From assembly GCF_002777965.1 (NCBI RefSeq), contig NZ_NGVR01000011.1:80204-144203 (forward strand): a stretch of DNA of 64,000 nt, in the 5' to 3' direction. The notes beneath the pieces are model-generated. The model searched no databases, was not told the origin of the DNA, and saw nothing but the letters and a program-made list of their open reading frames with translations. Origin of the DNA: Proteus columbae. Lineage in GTDB: Bacteria; Pseudomonadota; Gammaproteobacteria; Enterobacterales; Enterobacteriaceae. Made by a program: the position numbers and the translations under genes. Shown here piece after piece: positions 54,222-63,965 of the stretch (its first letter is position 1; every line of letters starts with the position of its first letter).

Positions 54222-55226
54222 ATGGCAAAAACAGTTGAACAGATTGCAAATGACCTGAATTTGTCTATTACCACAGTCAGATTGGTATTAAATGGCAAAG
54301 GTGATCAATACCGGATCAGTGCAAAAACGCAAAAGAAGATAGCAGACTATGTTGAGGTGTTTGGTTATACCGTCAACCATGCGGCTAGAAGCTTGAAGCT
54401 TAATAAAACAGATACTTACGGATTGGTTATCCCTCGTCTTTCTAACCCATTCTTCGCCGCCTTGGCAGAAAAATTAGAGATGCATTGTCACCAAATTGGT
54501 TGCCAGCTAACGATTAGCTGTACTTATGGTGATATCAAAAATGAAAATAAGCTCGTGAAATCAATGGACGAGCGTAATGTTGATGGTATTTTTATTGTTT
54601 CATCAAGCCGCAAAAATCAGCTACATCATGTTAAGCATCGTCAAAAACCATTAGTTTTTTTAGATAGAGATTTCTCTGTCAGTGAGGCTATTTGCGTCGC
54701 TTCAGATAACTGTGACAGTGGTGCTCAGCTGACAAGAGCGATGATAAAACAAGATGCACCAATCCATTTTTTTGCAGGTGATGCATTATTACCAACGATT
54801 GCCGCTCGTTTGCGCGGTTATGTGCAAGCCATAAAAGGGCATTACGGTGATGATAACCGTGTCACGGTCTCTTATGCTGAACACAATACGACCAAAGATG
54901 GTGAGCAGATGATGAAACAGTATTTAGAGCAACATCAGCAAATACCTTCTCATTTTATTGCCTCATCATTGCCTATTCTTGAAGGTTTATTGAGTGTTAT
55001 CCGTCAACGTGAAGGGAGTATTCCTGCGCATCTTCATATTGGTACATTCGATGATCACGTAATGCTGAGTTTTTTACCTAATAATGTGTGGTCAATGAAG
55101 CAGGATGAAGCGTTATTAGTAGAAAAAGCCTTTGAAATCATGACAGCAAAGATAGCTGGCACCTCGGTTAAATCCCCTGCATTAATAAAAACACAGCTTA
55201 TCGAGCGCCTGATTTCTACCCAATGA
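54222..55226 (+). CDS. LacI-family transcriptional regulator
   Basis: 334 residues with an N-terminal LacI helix-turn-helix (TVEQIANDLNLSITTVRLVLNG, about 4-25), hinge region HAARSLKLNKT, and a periplasmic-binding-protein-like effector domain (TYGLVIPRLSNPFFAALAEKLE and onward). As the last gene in the operon it probably responds to a pathway intermediate and controls the promoter upstream of the kinase, where a LacI-type palindrome is seen at 45758-45777. Confidence 0.9.
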   Translation: MAKTVEQIANDLNLSITTVRLVLNGKGDQYRISAKTQKKIADYVEVFGYTVNHAARSLKLNKTDTYGLVIPRLSNPFFAALAEKLEMHCHQIGCQLTISCTYGDIKNENKLVKSMDERNVDGIFIVSSSRKNQLHHVKHRQKPLVFLDRDFSVSEAICVASDNCDSGAQLTRAMIKQDAPIHFFAGDALLPTIAARLRGYVQAIKGHYGDDNRVTVSYAEHNTTKDGEQMMKQYLEQHQQIPSHFIASSLPILEGLLSVIRQREGSIPAHLHIGTFDDHVMLSFLPNNVWSMKQDEALLVEKAFEIMTAKIAGTSVKSPALIKTQLIERLISTQ

Positions 55227-55279
55227 GGCGAATAGCAAGCTTAATTATGGATCTCGCACTGGCTCAAGCTGAAAATAAA

Positions 55280-55320
55280 ACAGTAAAACGATAATCGTTC
55301 TGTTCTTTTGTTATTCTTTT
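55280..55320 (+). terminator. Possible terminator after the LacI-type gene
   Basis: ACAG-TAA-AACG (55280-55290) and CGTT-CTGT (55296-55303) can form an interrupted stem, followed by T-rich sequence TCTTTTGTTATTCTTTTTTTT. The stem is imperfect. Confidence 0.4.
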
Positions 55321-55454
55321 TTTTATTGTTGTAAATAGACGTTACGCGATGAAATAACTTAACCGAAATAGCGCCTCTTGATTATCAGTAGGTAGAGGCT
55401 CATAATTTAAGCGGATAGTTCCATTTTATTAATATAAAAGGATATTAAAGAAAG

Positions 55455-56045
55455 ATGAACGATGATGTTGACCGATGTCCTGAGTGCGAAGTAAGGGCTT
55501 ATTATACGGATGATTTTGTTCGTGTTTACCAAGCCTATTCTAATACTATTGCTCAGAGCGCAGTCGCAAACGGAACTTTTGTTTCGCCCCCCTTTAGTAT
55601 GACCCGCATGACGTGGGTAAAACCTTCCTTTCTTTGGATGATGTACCGTTCTGGCTGGGGACGTAAAGATGCTAATCAAGCGTCTATTCTTGCGGTTGAT
55701 ATTACACATGAAGGTTTTCAAGAAATGCTGACACAAGGTGTTGTGAGTCATTTTGATCCAGACCGCTATACCAGTGCAGACGCGTGGAAAGAGGCGACGG
55801 AAACCAGTAATATCCGCATTCAGTGGGATCCTGAACGTGATATTTATCTTAATCGACTCAGCTATCGCACCATTCAAATTGGCTTGCGTAATCAAGCCGT
55901 TGAAAAATACTGCAAAGAGTGGATTGTGAATATTACAGATATTACCGATAAGGTACGAAAAATAGATACTTGTATTGCTAATGGTGATTTAGACACCGCA
56001 TACAGCCTATTACCCGTAGAAAAACCTTATCATTTTGGTGAATAA
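55455..56045 (+). CDS. DUF4291 family protein
   Basis: 196 residues, cytoplasmic, no signal or membrane helix. Matches the DUF4291 pattern: RAYYTDDFVRVYQAYS near the N-terminus, PPFSMTRMTWVKPSFLWMMYRSGWG, and DPERDIYLNRLSYRTIQIGL in the second half. The biochemical function of the family is not known. Stand-alone gene; a hairpin overlaps its stop codon. Confidence 0.82.
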   Translation: MNDDVDRCPECEVRAYYTDDFVRVYQAYSNTIAQSAVANGTFVSPPFSMTRMTWVKPSFLWMMYRSGWGRKDANQASILAVDITHEGFQEMLTQGVVSHFDPDRYTSADAWKEATETSNIRIQWDPERDIYLNRLSYRTIQIGLRNQAVEKYCKEWIVNITDITDKVRKIDTCIANGDLDTAYSLLPVEKPYHFGE

Positions 56046-56081
56046 ATTCACCAAAATGTCACCCCGCTTAATTGGCGGGGT
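56031..56081. terminator. Two hairpins between the DUF4291 gene and metF
   Basis: Perfect 12-bp stem CATTTTGGTGAA (56031-56042) and TTCACCAAAATG (56047-56058), with the stop codon in the loop, followed by ACCCCGC (56061-56067) and GCGGGGT (56075-56081). Convergent genes lie on both sides, but neither hairpin has a good T run. Confidence 0.6.
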
Positions 56082-56096
56082 AATTGTGTTATAGGA

Positions 56097-57005
<909 letters not shown>

Positions 57006-57058
57006 TCATCAATCATGTCACTGTGTTGTTATTCTTATTTAAGTATCACTACCTATTT

Positions 57059-57098
57059 ACCCATCTAACCATTTAGACGTCTAGATGTAGATTCTCTT
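57059..57098. promoter_or_regulatory. Met boxes (MetJ operator) upstream of metF
   Basis: Tandem 8-mers ACCCATCT, AACCATTT, AGACGTCT, AGATGTAG, of which the third (57075-57082) is a perfect consensus AGACGTCT and the first and fourth match at five positions. This lies 63-100 bases upstream of metF, as expected for repression by MetJ with S-adenosylmethionine. Confidence 0.72.
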
Positions 57099-57274
57099 AA
57101 TTAGGTTATTTAGTCAACAACTATTCACCCTATTTCTGATGAGGATATTTCAATAGAAATGAGAGAAAACTTCATGTTGAAGTCTTCTTTATAAAGAAAA
57201 TCAGCTTCATCATGCATAAGCGGTATGATTTTTCTTCTACAATTAAGCGAATTAACTTATTGAAGGAAGGCGAA

Positions 57275-57637
57275 ATGATCACCTGTAAACGCGTGTATAA
57301 CGATAAAGACGGGACGAATGAAGGTTATCGTGTATTAGTTGATAGATTGTGGCCTAGAGGCGTGAAGAAAACCGACTTTCATTATGATGAGTGGAATAAA
57401 GAAGTTGCACCTTCGACTGAATTACGAAAATGGTTTCATGCTGGAGGGGGGGATTTTGCTGAATTTACACAACGTTATATTGGAGAATTGGCAGATGCTC
57501 CTGAACATTGGCAACCTCTCCTTGTGATAGCAAAAGAGCAACCGCTAGTATTACTTTATTCAGGTAAAAATGAGCAACAAAATAATGCAACAGTGTTAAA
57601 AGCTTTTCTAGAAAAACAGTTAACTCACGGTCAATGA
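57275..57637 (+). CDS. DUF488 (YeaO-like) protein
   Basis: 120 residues, close in sequence to E. coli YeaO: CKRVYNDKD, GYRVLVDRLWPRGVKKTDFHYDEW, APSTELRKWFHAG. Cytoplasmic; molecular function not established. ATG 57275 is preceded by AAGGAAGG; an ATG 63 bases further upstream is in frame but has no ribosome site and adds non-conserved residues. Confidence 0.87.
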   Translation: MITCKRVYNDKDGTNEGYRVLVDRLWPRGVKKTDFHYDEWNKEVAPSTELRKWFHAGGGDFAEFTQRYIGELADAPEHWQPLLVIAKEQPLVLLYSGKNEQQNNATVLKAFLEKQLTHGQ

Positions 57638-57676
57638 TGAGTAATTTTAGTGTTTTGGTAAAAAAAGCAAAAAAAA

Positions 57677-57698
57677 GTGGCGCGGTATTAGGCGCCAC
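57677..57698 (-). terminator. Terminator of glpD
   Basis: Perfect 7-bp GC-rich stem GTGGCGC (57677-57683) and GCGCCAC (57692-57698); on the minus strand it is followed by a run of eight T. It may also serve the convergent DUF488 gene. Confidence 0.9.
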
Positions 57699-57750
57699 AA
57701 AAATTGCTAATAAAAACATCGAACAGAGTCAGAGACTATTTTTGCTACTC

Positions 57751-59244
57751 TTATGCAGTGTGTGTATTTGCCGCCAACCATTGACTAATACGTTGTTTTT
57801 GTTCGTCATTTAGCCACATGCCAAGTTTAGTACGACGCCAAATAGCATCATCAACTTCGATAACCCACTCATGTTTCACTAAATAACGTAATTCTGCTTC
57901 ATACAGATTATGACCGAAGTTTTCGCCCATACCTGCGAGCTCAGTAATACCTTCAAGCAGTAACTCGGTGTTGCTACCATAGGTACGAGCAAAACGCAGT
58001 GCGAGTGCTTCCGGTAACCATGGGTGACGCTGGCGAATCAGGCGTGAATAGCCATCACGATCACAACCTTCTAAATTACCACCCGGTAATTGACCATTTT
58101 TAGTCCACGGTTTACCCATGTTAGGGAAGTAAGCAACGAGTTTATCAACTGCGTGTTCACCTAATTTACGATAAGTCGTTAATTTACCACCAAAGACAGA
58201 TAACAGTGGTGTTTGGCCATTATCATCGTGAACATCTAAGGTGTAATCACGGGTAATCGCTTGTGGTGAGTCAGATTCGTCATCACATAATGGGCGCACA
58301 CCAGAGTAATCCCAAACAACATCTTCTTTCGTTAGTTGTTTCTTGAAATGGTCATTGTAGACTTTCAGTAAGTACTGAATTTCGTTGTCATCAATTGCCA
58401 CATCTTTAGGATCGCCCTTATATTCCACGTCGGTTGTACCAATGATAGAAAACTCATCCATCCACGGAATAACGAAAACAATACGGTTATCTTCGTTTTG
58501 TAAGATGTATGCTTGTGGCTCGTTATGAGCACGAGGAATAACAATATGGCTACCTTTAATTAAACGGATACCATAAGGTGATTTCAGTTTTAAGCCTTCA
58601 TCAAACAGTGTTTTAACCCAAGGGCCAGCCGCATTGACGAGCGCTTTTGATTGATAGAGCGATGTTTCACCAGTACGTAAATCCTGTGCTTCTACCATCC
58701 ATAAATTATTTTCACGCCAAGCACGAGTAACTTTAGTTCGTGTGCGTACTTCACCGCCACGACGAACGATTTCTTGTGCGTTGAGTACCACTAAACGTGC
58801 ATCATCAACCCAACAGTCTGAATATTCAAAACCGCGTGTTAATTCTGGTTTTAAAACAGAGTTTGCACCAAATTTAATGCCTTTACTGCTTGGTAAGCTG
58901 ACACGTTTTCCTAAATGATCATAAAGGAATAGACCAATACGGATCATCCAAGCTGGGCGCAAATGTGGTTGGTGTGGCAGACGGAAACGCATTGGAAATG
59001 CGATATGTGGTGCTAAGCGTAATAACACTTCACGCTCAGCCAGTGCTTCGCTCACTAAGCGAAATTCGTAGTGTTCTAAATAACGTAAACCACCATGAAT
59101 AAGTTTAGAGCTTGCGGAAGATGTCGCACTTGCTAAGTCTTGAGCTTCCAGCATAAGTACTGAAAGGCCTCGGCCAGCTGCATCCGCCGCAATTCCAGCG
59201 CCGTTTATTCCGCCGCCGATGACAATCAAGTCTTGAGTTTTCAT
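57751..59244 (-). CDS. glpD: Aerobic glycerol-3-phosphate dehydrogenase
   Basis: Membrane-associated FAD enzyme that oxidises glycerol-3-phosphate to dihydroxyacetone phosphate and passes electrons to quinone. The 497 residues begin with the FAD motif DLIVIGGGINGAGIAADAAG and contain SSKLIHGGLRYLE, GTTDVEYKGDP and LSVFGGKLTTYRKLGE, all typical of GlpD. AGGAGG precedes the ATG. A promoter with an overlapping GlpR operator lies upstream. Confidence 0.97.
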   Translation of the reverse strand: MKTQDLIVIGGGINGAGIAADAAGRGLSVLMLEAQDLASATSSASSKLIHGGLRYLEHYEFRLVSEALAEREVLLRLAPHIAFPMRFRLPHQPHLRPAWMIRIGLFLYDHLGKRVSLPSSKGIKFGANSVLKPELTRGFEYSDCWVDDARLVVLNAQEIVRRGGEVRTRTKVTRAWRENNLWMVEAQDLRTGETSLYQSKALVNAAGPWVKTLFDEGLKLKSPYGIRLIKGSHIVIPRAHNEPQAYILQNEDNRIVFVIPWMDEFSIIGTTDVEYKGDPKDVAIDDNEIQYLLKVYNDHFKKQLTKEDVVWDYSGVRPLCDDESDSPQAITRDYTLDVHDDNGQTPLLSVFGGKLTTYRKLGEHAVDKLVAYFPNMGKPWTKNGQLPGGNLEGCDRDGYSRLIRQRHPWLPEALALRFARTYGSNTELLLEGITELAGMGENFGHNLYEAELRYLVKHEWVIEVDDAIWRRTKLGMWLNDEQKQRISQWLAANTHTA

Positions 59245-59278
59245 AACATCCTCCTACGAATGCGCGAAACAATTCTTT

Positions 59279-59299
59279 AATGTTCGTTTTCGCTCATAA
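59279..59299. promoter_or_regulatory. GlpR operator of glpD
   Basis: AATGTTCG-TTTT-CGCTCATAA matches the GlpR operator, with a perfect left half (ATGTTCG) and a near-perfect right half. It covers the predicted transcription start of glpD. A second, imperfect inverted repeat (GATATGGATAA, 59358-59368; TTATCATATC, 59376-59385) lies further upstream. Confidence 0.78.
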
Positions 59300-59327
59300 T
59301 TGTAATGAAGTTTGATGAAAATGCCAA
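59299..59327 (-). promoter_or_regulatory. Sigma-70 promoter of glpD
   Basis: Minus-strand TTGGCA (59327-59322), exactly 17 bases, then TACAAT (59304-59299): five of six matches in each element. The start would be near 59292, inside the GlpR operator, with a 48-base leader to the glpD ATG. Confidence 0.75.
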
Positions 59328-59512
59328 CTATATAACTGATAAAAAACATAACCGCGTGATATGGATAACAATTTATTATCATATCCACATGTTTTGTGGG
59401 TTTATTAAAAATAAGCAACATTGTTAATGTATTAATAAAAAAGAGAGTGGGTAAGTCAAAAAAGAGAGTAAATAGAATGAGTTAATCAGAATTTAGTGGG
59501 GAATAGGCGAAA

Positions 59513-59538
59513 AAAAAGTACCTGATAAGGTACTTTTT
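59513..59538 (-). terminator. Terminator of glpEGR
   Basis: Perfect 10-bp stem AAAAAGTACC (59513-59522) and GGTACTTTTT (59529-59538) with loop TGATAA; on the minus strand it ends in a T run. It separates glpR from glpD, so glpD has its own promoter. Confidence 0.88.
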
Positions 59539-59553
59539 GAGGATTTTATTCAA

Positions 59554-60312
59554 TTAACATAATTCGAGTTGAACGTTGTGTTGTTCGACAATTTTTTGGA
59601 TACCTGCTGGTGGTTCTTGATCGGTAAATAAGTAATCGATCAGATTCATATTACCTAAATTTACCATCGCATTACGACCAAACTTAGAATGGTCAGTCAC
59701 CAACATTACACAGCGTGAGTTTTCGATAATTGCGCGTTTAGTTCGAACTTCATGGTAATCAAACTCAAGTAGAGAACCATCCATATCAATACCGCTTATC
59801 CCTAAGATACCGTAATCAAGGCGGAATTGAGAGATAAAATCAAGTGTGGCTTCACCGACAATACCACCATCTCGTGTACGCACTTCACCACCTGCAAGAA
59901 TTAAGCGAAAGTCTTCTTTGCCCATCAGTAACGTTGCCACATTGAGGTTGTTGGTCACGATACGTAGGTTTTTGTGGTTAATTAATGCATGTGCGACAGC
60001 TTCAGGTGTTGTACCGATATCAATAAACAGTGTTGCACCATCAGGAATTAAGCTTGCTACTCGTTGTGCGATACGTGATTTTTCATCAGACCACATAATT
60101 TTACGATCATGATAAGCCGTATTCACTGAGCTTGAAGGTAATGCCGCACCACCGTGATGACGTTGGATTTTGTTCTTTTCCGCTAATTCATTTAAATCAC
60201 GTCGGATTGTCTGTGGGCTGACTTCAAAATGCTCCACCAATTCTTCAGTGCTGACATAGCCTTGTAGGCGTACCAGTTCAATGATGGCATCATGTCGTTG
60301 CGTTTGCTTCAC
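59554..60312 (-). CDS. glpR: Glycerol-3-phosphate regulon repressor
   Basis: DeoR-family repressor of 252 residues, nearly identical in its DNA-binding region to E. coli GlpR (MKQTQRHDAIIELVRLQGYV, then STEELVEHFEVSPQTIRRDL). The sugar-phosphate-binding domain contains SLIPDGATLFIDIGTTPEAVA. Released by glycerol-3-phosphate. GTG start with AGGGGA upstream. Some laboratory E. coli carry broken copies; this one is intact. Confidence 0.95.
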   Translation of the reverse strand: MKQTQRHDAIIELVRLQGYVSTEELVEHFEVSPQTIRRDLNELAEKNKIQRHHGGAALPSSSVNTAYHDRKIMWSDEKSRIAQRVASLIPDGATLFIDIGTTPEAVAHALINHKNLRIVTNNLNVATLLMGKEDFRLILAGGEVRTRDGGIVGEATLDFISQFRLDYGILGISGIDMDGSLLEFDYHEVRTKRAIIENSRCVMLVTDHSKFGRNAMVNLGNMNLIDYLFTDQEPPAGIQKIVEQHNVQLELC

Positions 60313-60350
60313 AGGTATCCCCTAATGTTAAAAATATCATGTTAATTTTA

Positions 60351-61190
60351 TTATGATCTACGAGATAATTGATGTCGATTATCCCACAAAGCCATCAATA
60401 AGCCGATAAGGAAGCCTGCAAAATGTGCAGTATTTCCGATAGAGTCACCTAAAACGCCCATATAACCCGCGACAATCCACAAAATCGAAAAGACGAGTAA
60501 GCCTGTTGGCGCGCCAATTCCCTTTTCTGGATTACGCATTCCCGTTAAGCCTACATAGCCAATTAATGCGTAAACAACACCAGAAAGTCCACCAAAGTTG
60601 GAGCTTGTAAACAGTGATTGTGCCCAATTACTGAAGAGCGCAGAAACGAGCATGATGACAAATAACTTACCTGTGCCTAATCGCTGTTCTGTTTGACTTG
60701 CAAGATACCACCACATTGCAAGGTTAAAGGCGATATGCATTAGTGAGAAGTGAACAAATGCAGGGGTGATATAGCGCCAAACTTCAAAGTTCAGGCTCTC
60801 TTTATAAGGCCACGCTAGATGGAGCATAACATCATAATCGCCGACCACTTGTTGCCAAATAAAAATAAGGATACATAAAATTACCACCAGTACCGTTAAT
60901 GGACCTGATTGTTGCACCATATTTTTTATCGAAAAGGCTGGGCGATATTTGATACCAGTATTTTTCGGATCACCAGTTTGCCAACTTGCAGCTTGGTAAC
61001 GTGGGTGAAAAGGCTCACGTAAAAAAGTATTTAGTTCTTTTTCAACCACATCCAACTGATGTTGGTCTTCTAACCAAAGTGAGATCTGCTGATTTTCATT
61101 TTTTGCGTGAATTCGCACACCTTTCGTTGCCATGTAATTGACAAACAAATCAGCTGCCTGAGGATTAGAAAGCGTAATAATGTGGATCAT
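60351..61190 (-). CDS. glpG: Rhomboid intramembrane serine protease GlpG
   Basis: 279-residue inner-membrane protease with an N-terminal cytoplasmic domain (1-90) and six helices. Catalytic S203 in GGLSGVVYALIGY and H256 in NTAHFAGFLIG correspond to S201 and H254 of E. coli; oxyanion-site H151 and N155 lie in LMHIAFNLAMWW (E. coli H150 and N154). It lies between glpE and glpR. Confidence 0.95.
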   Translation of the reverse strand: MIHIITLSNPQAADLFVNYMATKGVRIHAKNENQQISLWLEDQHQLDVVEKELNTFLREPFHPRYQAASWQTGDPKNTGIKYRPAFSIKNMVQQSGPLTVLVVILCILIFIWQQVVGDYDVMLHLAWPYKESLNFEVWRYITPAFVHFSLMHIAFNLAMWWYLASQTEQRLGTGKLFVIMLVSALFSNWAQSLFTSSNFGGLSGVVYALIGYVGLTGMRNPEKGIGAPTGLLVFSILWIVAGYMGVLGDSIGNTAHFAGFLIGLLMALWDNRHQLSRRS

Positions 61191-61209
61191 TAATAAAACT
61201 CATCTGTAG

Positions 61210-61536
61210 TTATTGCAGAGAAGTTGTCGCTTGTGGAAACTCTCTTAGCCATGCTTCAAAACCACCGTTAACACTATAAACGGTTTCAAAGCCCATGTTG
61301 ACCAGATATTGAGCTGCGCCTTGACTGCTATGGCCGTGATAACACATCACCATAACAGGCACATCAAAGTCAGAATCTTGTAAAAATTTATTTAGCGTAT
61401 CATTGGTGAGATGAAATGCGCCGGTAGCATGACCAATGCGGTAACTCTGAGGATCTCTAACATCAACTAATATCGCCGATTGAGATGTCCAGAATTGATA
61501 GGCTTGTTCAATGCTGAGAAATTGAAACTTATCCAT
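61210..61536 (-). CDS. glpE: Thiosulfate sulfurtransferase GlpE (rhodanese)
   Basis: Single-domain cytoplasmic rhodanese, 108 residues, with the active loop C65-YHGHSSQ as in E. coli GlpE, and [17 protein letters not shown]. Transfers sulphur from thiosulfate to cyanide or thioredoxin. First gene of glpEGR, 20 bases before glpG. Confidence 0.94.
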   Translation of the reverse strand: MDKFQFLSIEQAYQFWTSQSAILVDVRDPQSYRIGHATGAFHLTNDTLNKFLQDSDFDVPVMVMCYHGHSSQGAAQYLVNMGFETVYSVNGGFEAWLREFPQATTSLQ

Positions 61537-61661
61537 AATTGTCTTATTTATTATATTGTTAATTGATTTATTTGTTCTGAGCTAGAGAACGATACATTTA
61601 TCATAACGTCAAATAGGTAAAGATGACGTTACACTTTGTAAATGATTATTTTAATAAACAA

Positions 61662-61701
61662 ATCCCCCATGATATCAGTGCAGGTGAGTATCATAGGGGA
61701 T
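61662..61701 (-). terminator. Probable terminator of nfuA
   Basis: ATCCCCCATGATA (61662-61674) pairs with TATCATAGGGGAT (61689-61701) with one wobble pair. On the minus strand it is followed by TTGTTTATT, a weak T tract. Confidence 0.65.
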
Positions 61702-61715
61702 GTGATACTGAGGGA

Positions 61716-62294
61716 TCAGTAGTAGGAGTGTTCGCCGCGTTGGTGCTCAGTTAAATCTTTCACACCTTTTAACTCATCTGGGAACAGGTTTAACAGTTCT
61801 TTTTCGATACCATCTTTTAATGTGACATCAATCATTGAACAACCGTTACAACCACCACCGAATTGTAAGATAGCATAACCATCTTCAGTGATTTCCATTA
61901 GGCTAACGCGACCACCATGACCCGCTAATTGTGGGTTAATTTGCGATTGTAGTACGTATTCTACGCGTTCAATTAGCGGTGCATCAGCATCAACTTTACG
62001 CATTTTTGCGTTAGGTGCTTTCAGGGTTAATTGTGAGCCTAATTGGTCAGTGACAAAGTCAATTTCTGCATCTTCTAAGAAAGGTGCGCTGATGTCATCA
62101 ACATACGCAGAAAGTTTTTCGAATTTAATTTCAGTATCGTTTGGCTCTACGGCATCTGGTGGGCAGTATGAAACACCACATTCAGCATTAGGTGTGCCTG
62201 GATTGATAACGAATACACGAATTTGGGTGTTGGGTTCTTGGTTAGCCAGTAGTTTGGCAAAATGCGCCTGTGCGGCATCAGTAATAATAATCAT
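61716..62294 (-). CDS. nfuA: Fe-S biogenesis protein NfuA
   Basis: Iron-sulphur carrier that holds a [4Fe-4S] cluster at a dimer interface and delivers it to targets such as aconitase and lipoyl synthase. The 192 residues have a degenerate A-type domain (1-95) and a C-terminal Nfu domain with C149 and C152 in GGGCNGCSM, the same numbering as E. coli NfuA. Neighbours gntX and bioH are also conserved. Confidence 0.97.
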   Translation of the reverse strand: MIIITDAAQAHFAKLLANQEPNTQIRVFVINPGTPNAECGVSYCPPDAVEPNDTEIKFEKLSAYVDDISAPFLEDAEIDFVTDQLGSQLTLKAPNAKMRKVDADAPLIERVEYVLQSQINPQLAGHGGRVSLMEITEDGYAILQFGGGCNGCSMIDVTLKDGIEKELLNLFPDELKGVKDLTEHQRGEHSYY

Positions 62295-62354
62295 ATCGTC
62301 TTGCTCAATAGTTGACTGTTCTGGTTGGTTATCATACGCCCAATTGGCGGTTAA

Positions 62355-63047
62355 CTACAAGGTTCGACAAATCGCCCATACCTCAACAGAGCGTGCTCCC
62401 GCACAAAATAACAAGGGTACAATGCTCTTTAATGTCGCGCCTGTAGTGATAACATCATCAATTAGTGCCAGATTTTTCCCTGATACCGACACTGTGTTAT
62501 TTAATACAAATGCATTCTTTAAATTTTGTTGCCTTTGCTTGGCATTAAGATGCGTTTGCACCAGTGTAGCACGAGTTCTTATCAGGGTATCCGGTTGATA
62601 AGCACAATTTAGCCACCTTGCCAAAGGCTTAGCGATAGCTTCTACTTGCTCAAAGCCTCTAGACCAACGGCGATGACGATGCGAAGGAACGCTAATAATT
62701 CTATCGGGTTTCTGCACCAAATTTTCTCGTCGATATGAAAGCCATCGCAATAGAAAAAGTCGTGCAAGACATAACGCTATTTGAGGGCGAGGTTGGTATT
62801 TATAAAGGTGTAATAATTTATTTAATGGCGGTTGGTAGTCAGTGACTGTCAACATCTGTTTCCATGGTGGAGGTGATTGTAAGCAGCGTCCACATAGCAT
62901 CATAGAGTGAGAGGAAGGATATAAACAGCATGGGCAACGATTATGTTGTTTAGGTAAATAACGAATACAACTCGAGCAAATACCTTTAGTATCATAATGT
63001 AAGGGTTGACGACATAACCAACAATATCCTGTTATTGTTATCCACAT
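62355..63047 (-). CDS. gntX: ComF/GntX-family phosphoribosyltransferase-like protein
   Basis: 230 residues with an N-terminal zinc-ribbon set of cysteines ([27 protein letters not shown]) and a C-terminal phosphoribosyltransferase motif [14 protein letters not shown]. Called GntX or YhgH in enteric bacteria and ComF in naturally competent ones, where it takes part in DNA uptake. ATG 63047 has AAGG at a spacing of nine; the ATG at 63056 is too close to it. Divergent from bioH by 36 bases. Confidence 0.9.
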   Translation of the reverse strand: MWITITGYCWLCRQPLHYDTKGICSSCIRYLPKQHNRCPCCLYPSSHSMMLCGRCLQSPPPWKQMLTVTDYQPPLNKLLHLYKYQPRPQIALCLARLFLLRWLSYRRENLVQKPDRIISVPSHRHRRWSRGFEQVEAIAKPLARWLNCAYQPDTLIRTRATLVQTHLNAKQRQQNLKNAFVLNNTVSVSGKNLALIDDVITTGATLKSIVPLLFCAGARSVEVWAICRTL

Positions 63048-63083
63048 AATGAACATCCTTGTAAAAGAAAAGAGAGCATAACA

Positions 63084-63851
63084 ATGAATAAATTGTATTG
63101 GCAGACAATCGGTGAAGGAAAAACAGATCTTGTGCTATTACACGGATGGGGATTGAATGCACAGGTTTGGCAATCATTAATACCGCGATTAAGCTCGCAT
63201 TTTACACTGCATCTCATTGATTTACCGGGGTATGGTCGTAGCCAAGGTTTTCCTGCTCTTACATTAAAAGAGATGGCAGAAATTGTTTTTGCCAAAGCCC
63301 CTGATCATGCAATCTGGTTAGGGTGGTCTTTAGGGGGATTAGTTGCGAGCCGTGTTGCTTTGGATAATCCCAATAATGTGCAAGCGTTGATTACGGTAGC
63401 TTCTTCGCCTTGCTTTGGTGCTTATGGTGATTGGCCCGGAATCAAACCTGATGTTTTAAAAGGTTTTGAACAGCAATTAAATGAAAACTTTCATCGCACT
63501 GTTGAACATTTTTTAGCACTACAAACATTAGGCACACAAAGTGCCCGTGAAGATATGAGAGCATTAAAATCAGTGGTATTAGAACAACCACTTCCTTCTG
63601 TTGAAGTTCTTAATGGTGGATTAGAAATTTTGAGAACTGAAGATTTACGAGAAGAATTGAAAGCGTTGCGTTGTCCTTTTATTCGTTTTTATGGTTATTT
63701 AGACGGCTTAGTTCCTCGGAAAGTGGCTGGATTATTAGATGCTATTTATCCTCAATCACCTTCGGTTATTTTCCGTAATGCAGCCCATGCTCCGTTTATT
63801 TCTCATCCTGATGAATTTAGTGATGCACTTATTGATACATGTAAAAAGTAA
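63084..63851 (+). CDS. bioH: Pimeloyl-[acyl-carrier protein] methyl ester esterase
   Basis: Alpha/beta hydrolase of 255 residues that removes the methyl group from pimeloyl-ACP methyl ester, completing the pimeloyl step of biotin synthesis. Catalytic serine S82 in GWSLGG, aspartate in [10 protein letters not shown] and histidine in RNAAHAPF; oxyanion sequence [12 protein letters not shown]. Same length and S82 numbering as E. coli BioH. Confidence 0.95.
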   Translation: MNKLYWQTIGEGKTDLVLLHGWGLNAQVWQSLIPRLSSHFTLHLIDLPGYGRSQGFPALTLKEMAEIVFAKAPDHAIWLGWSLGGLVASRVALDNPNNVQALITVASSPCFGAYGDWPGIKPDVLKGFEQQLNENFHRTVEHFLALQTLGTQSAREDMRALKSVVLEQPLPSVEVLNGGLEILRTEDLREELKALRCPFIRFYGYLDGLVPRKVAGLLDAIYPQSPSVIFRNAAHAPFISHPDEFSDALIDTCKK

Positions 63852-63926
63852 TTTCAGATACGTCAAGGTAGAACACGAGTATCGTTTTTCATTGAGATAA
63901 AGAAAACCCCTATAAGAAATGAACTG

Positions 63927-63963
63927 CACCCCAAAAGTTGGACACCAACTTTGGGGTGTTTTT
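63927..63963 (+). terminator. Terminator-like hairpin inside the IS end
   Basis: CACCCCAAAAGTTGG (63927-63941) pairs with CCAACTTTGGGGTG (63945-63958) with one bulged A and a three-base loop, followed by TTTTT. It could block transcription entering from bioH. Confidence 0.7.
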
Positions 63964-63965
63964 CT

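Noticed and set aside
55407..55895. 162-residue minus-strand open frame over the DUF4291 gene
   Set aside because: Antisense to a well-supported gene, without recognisable domain or ribosome site.
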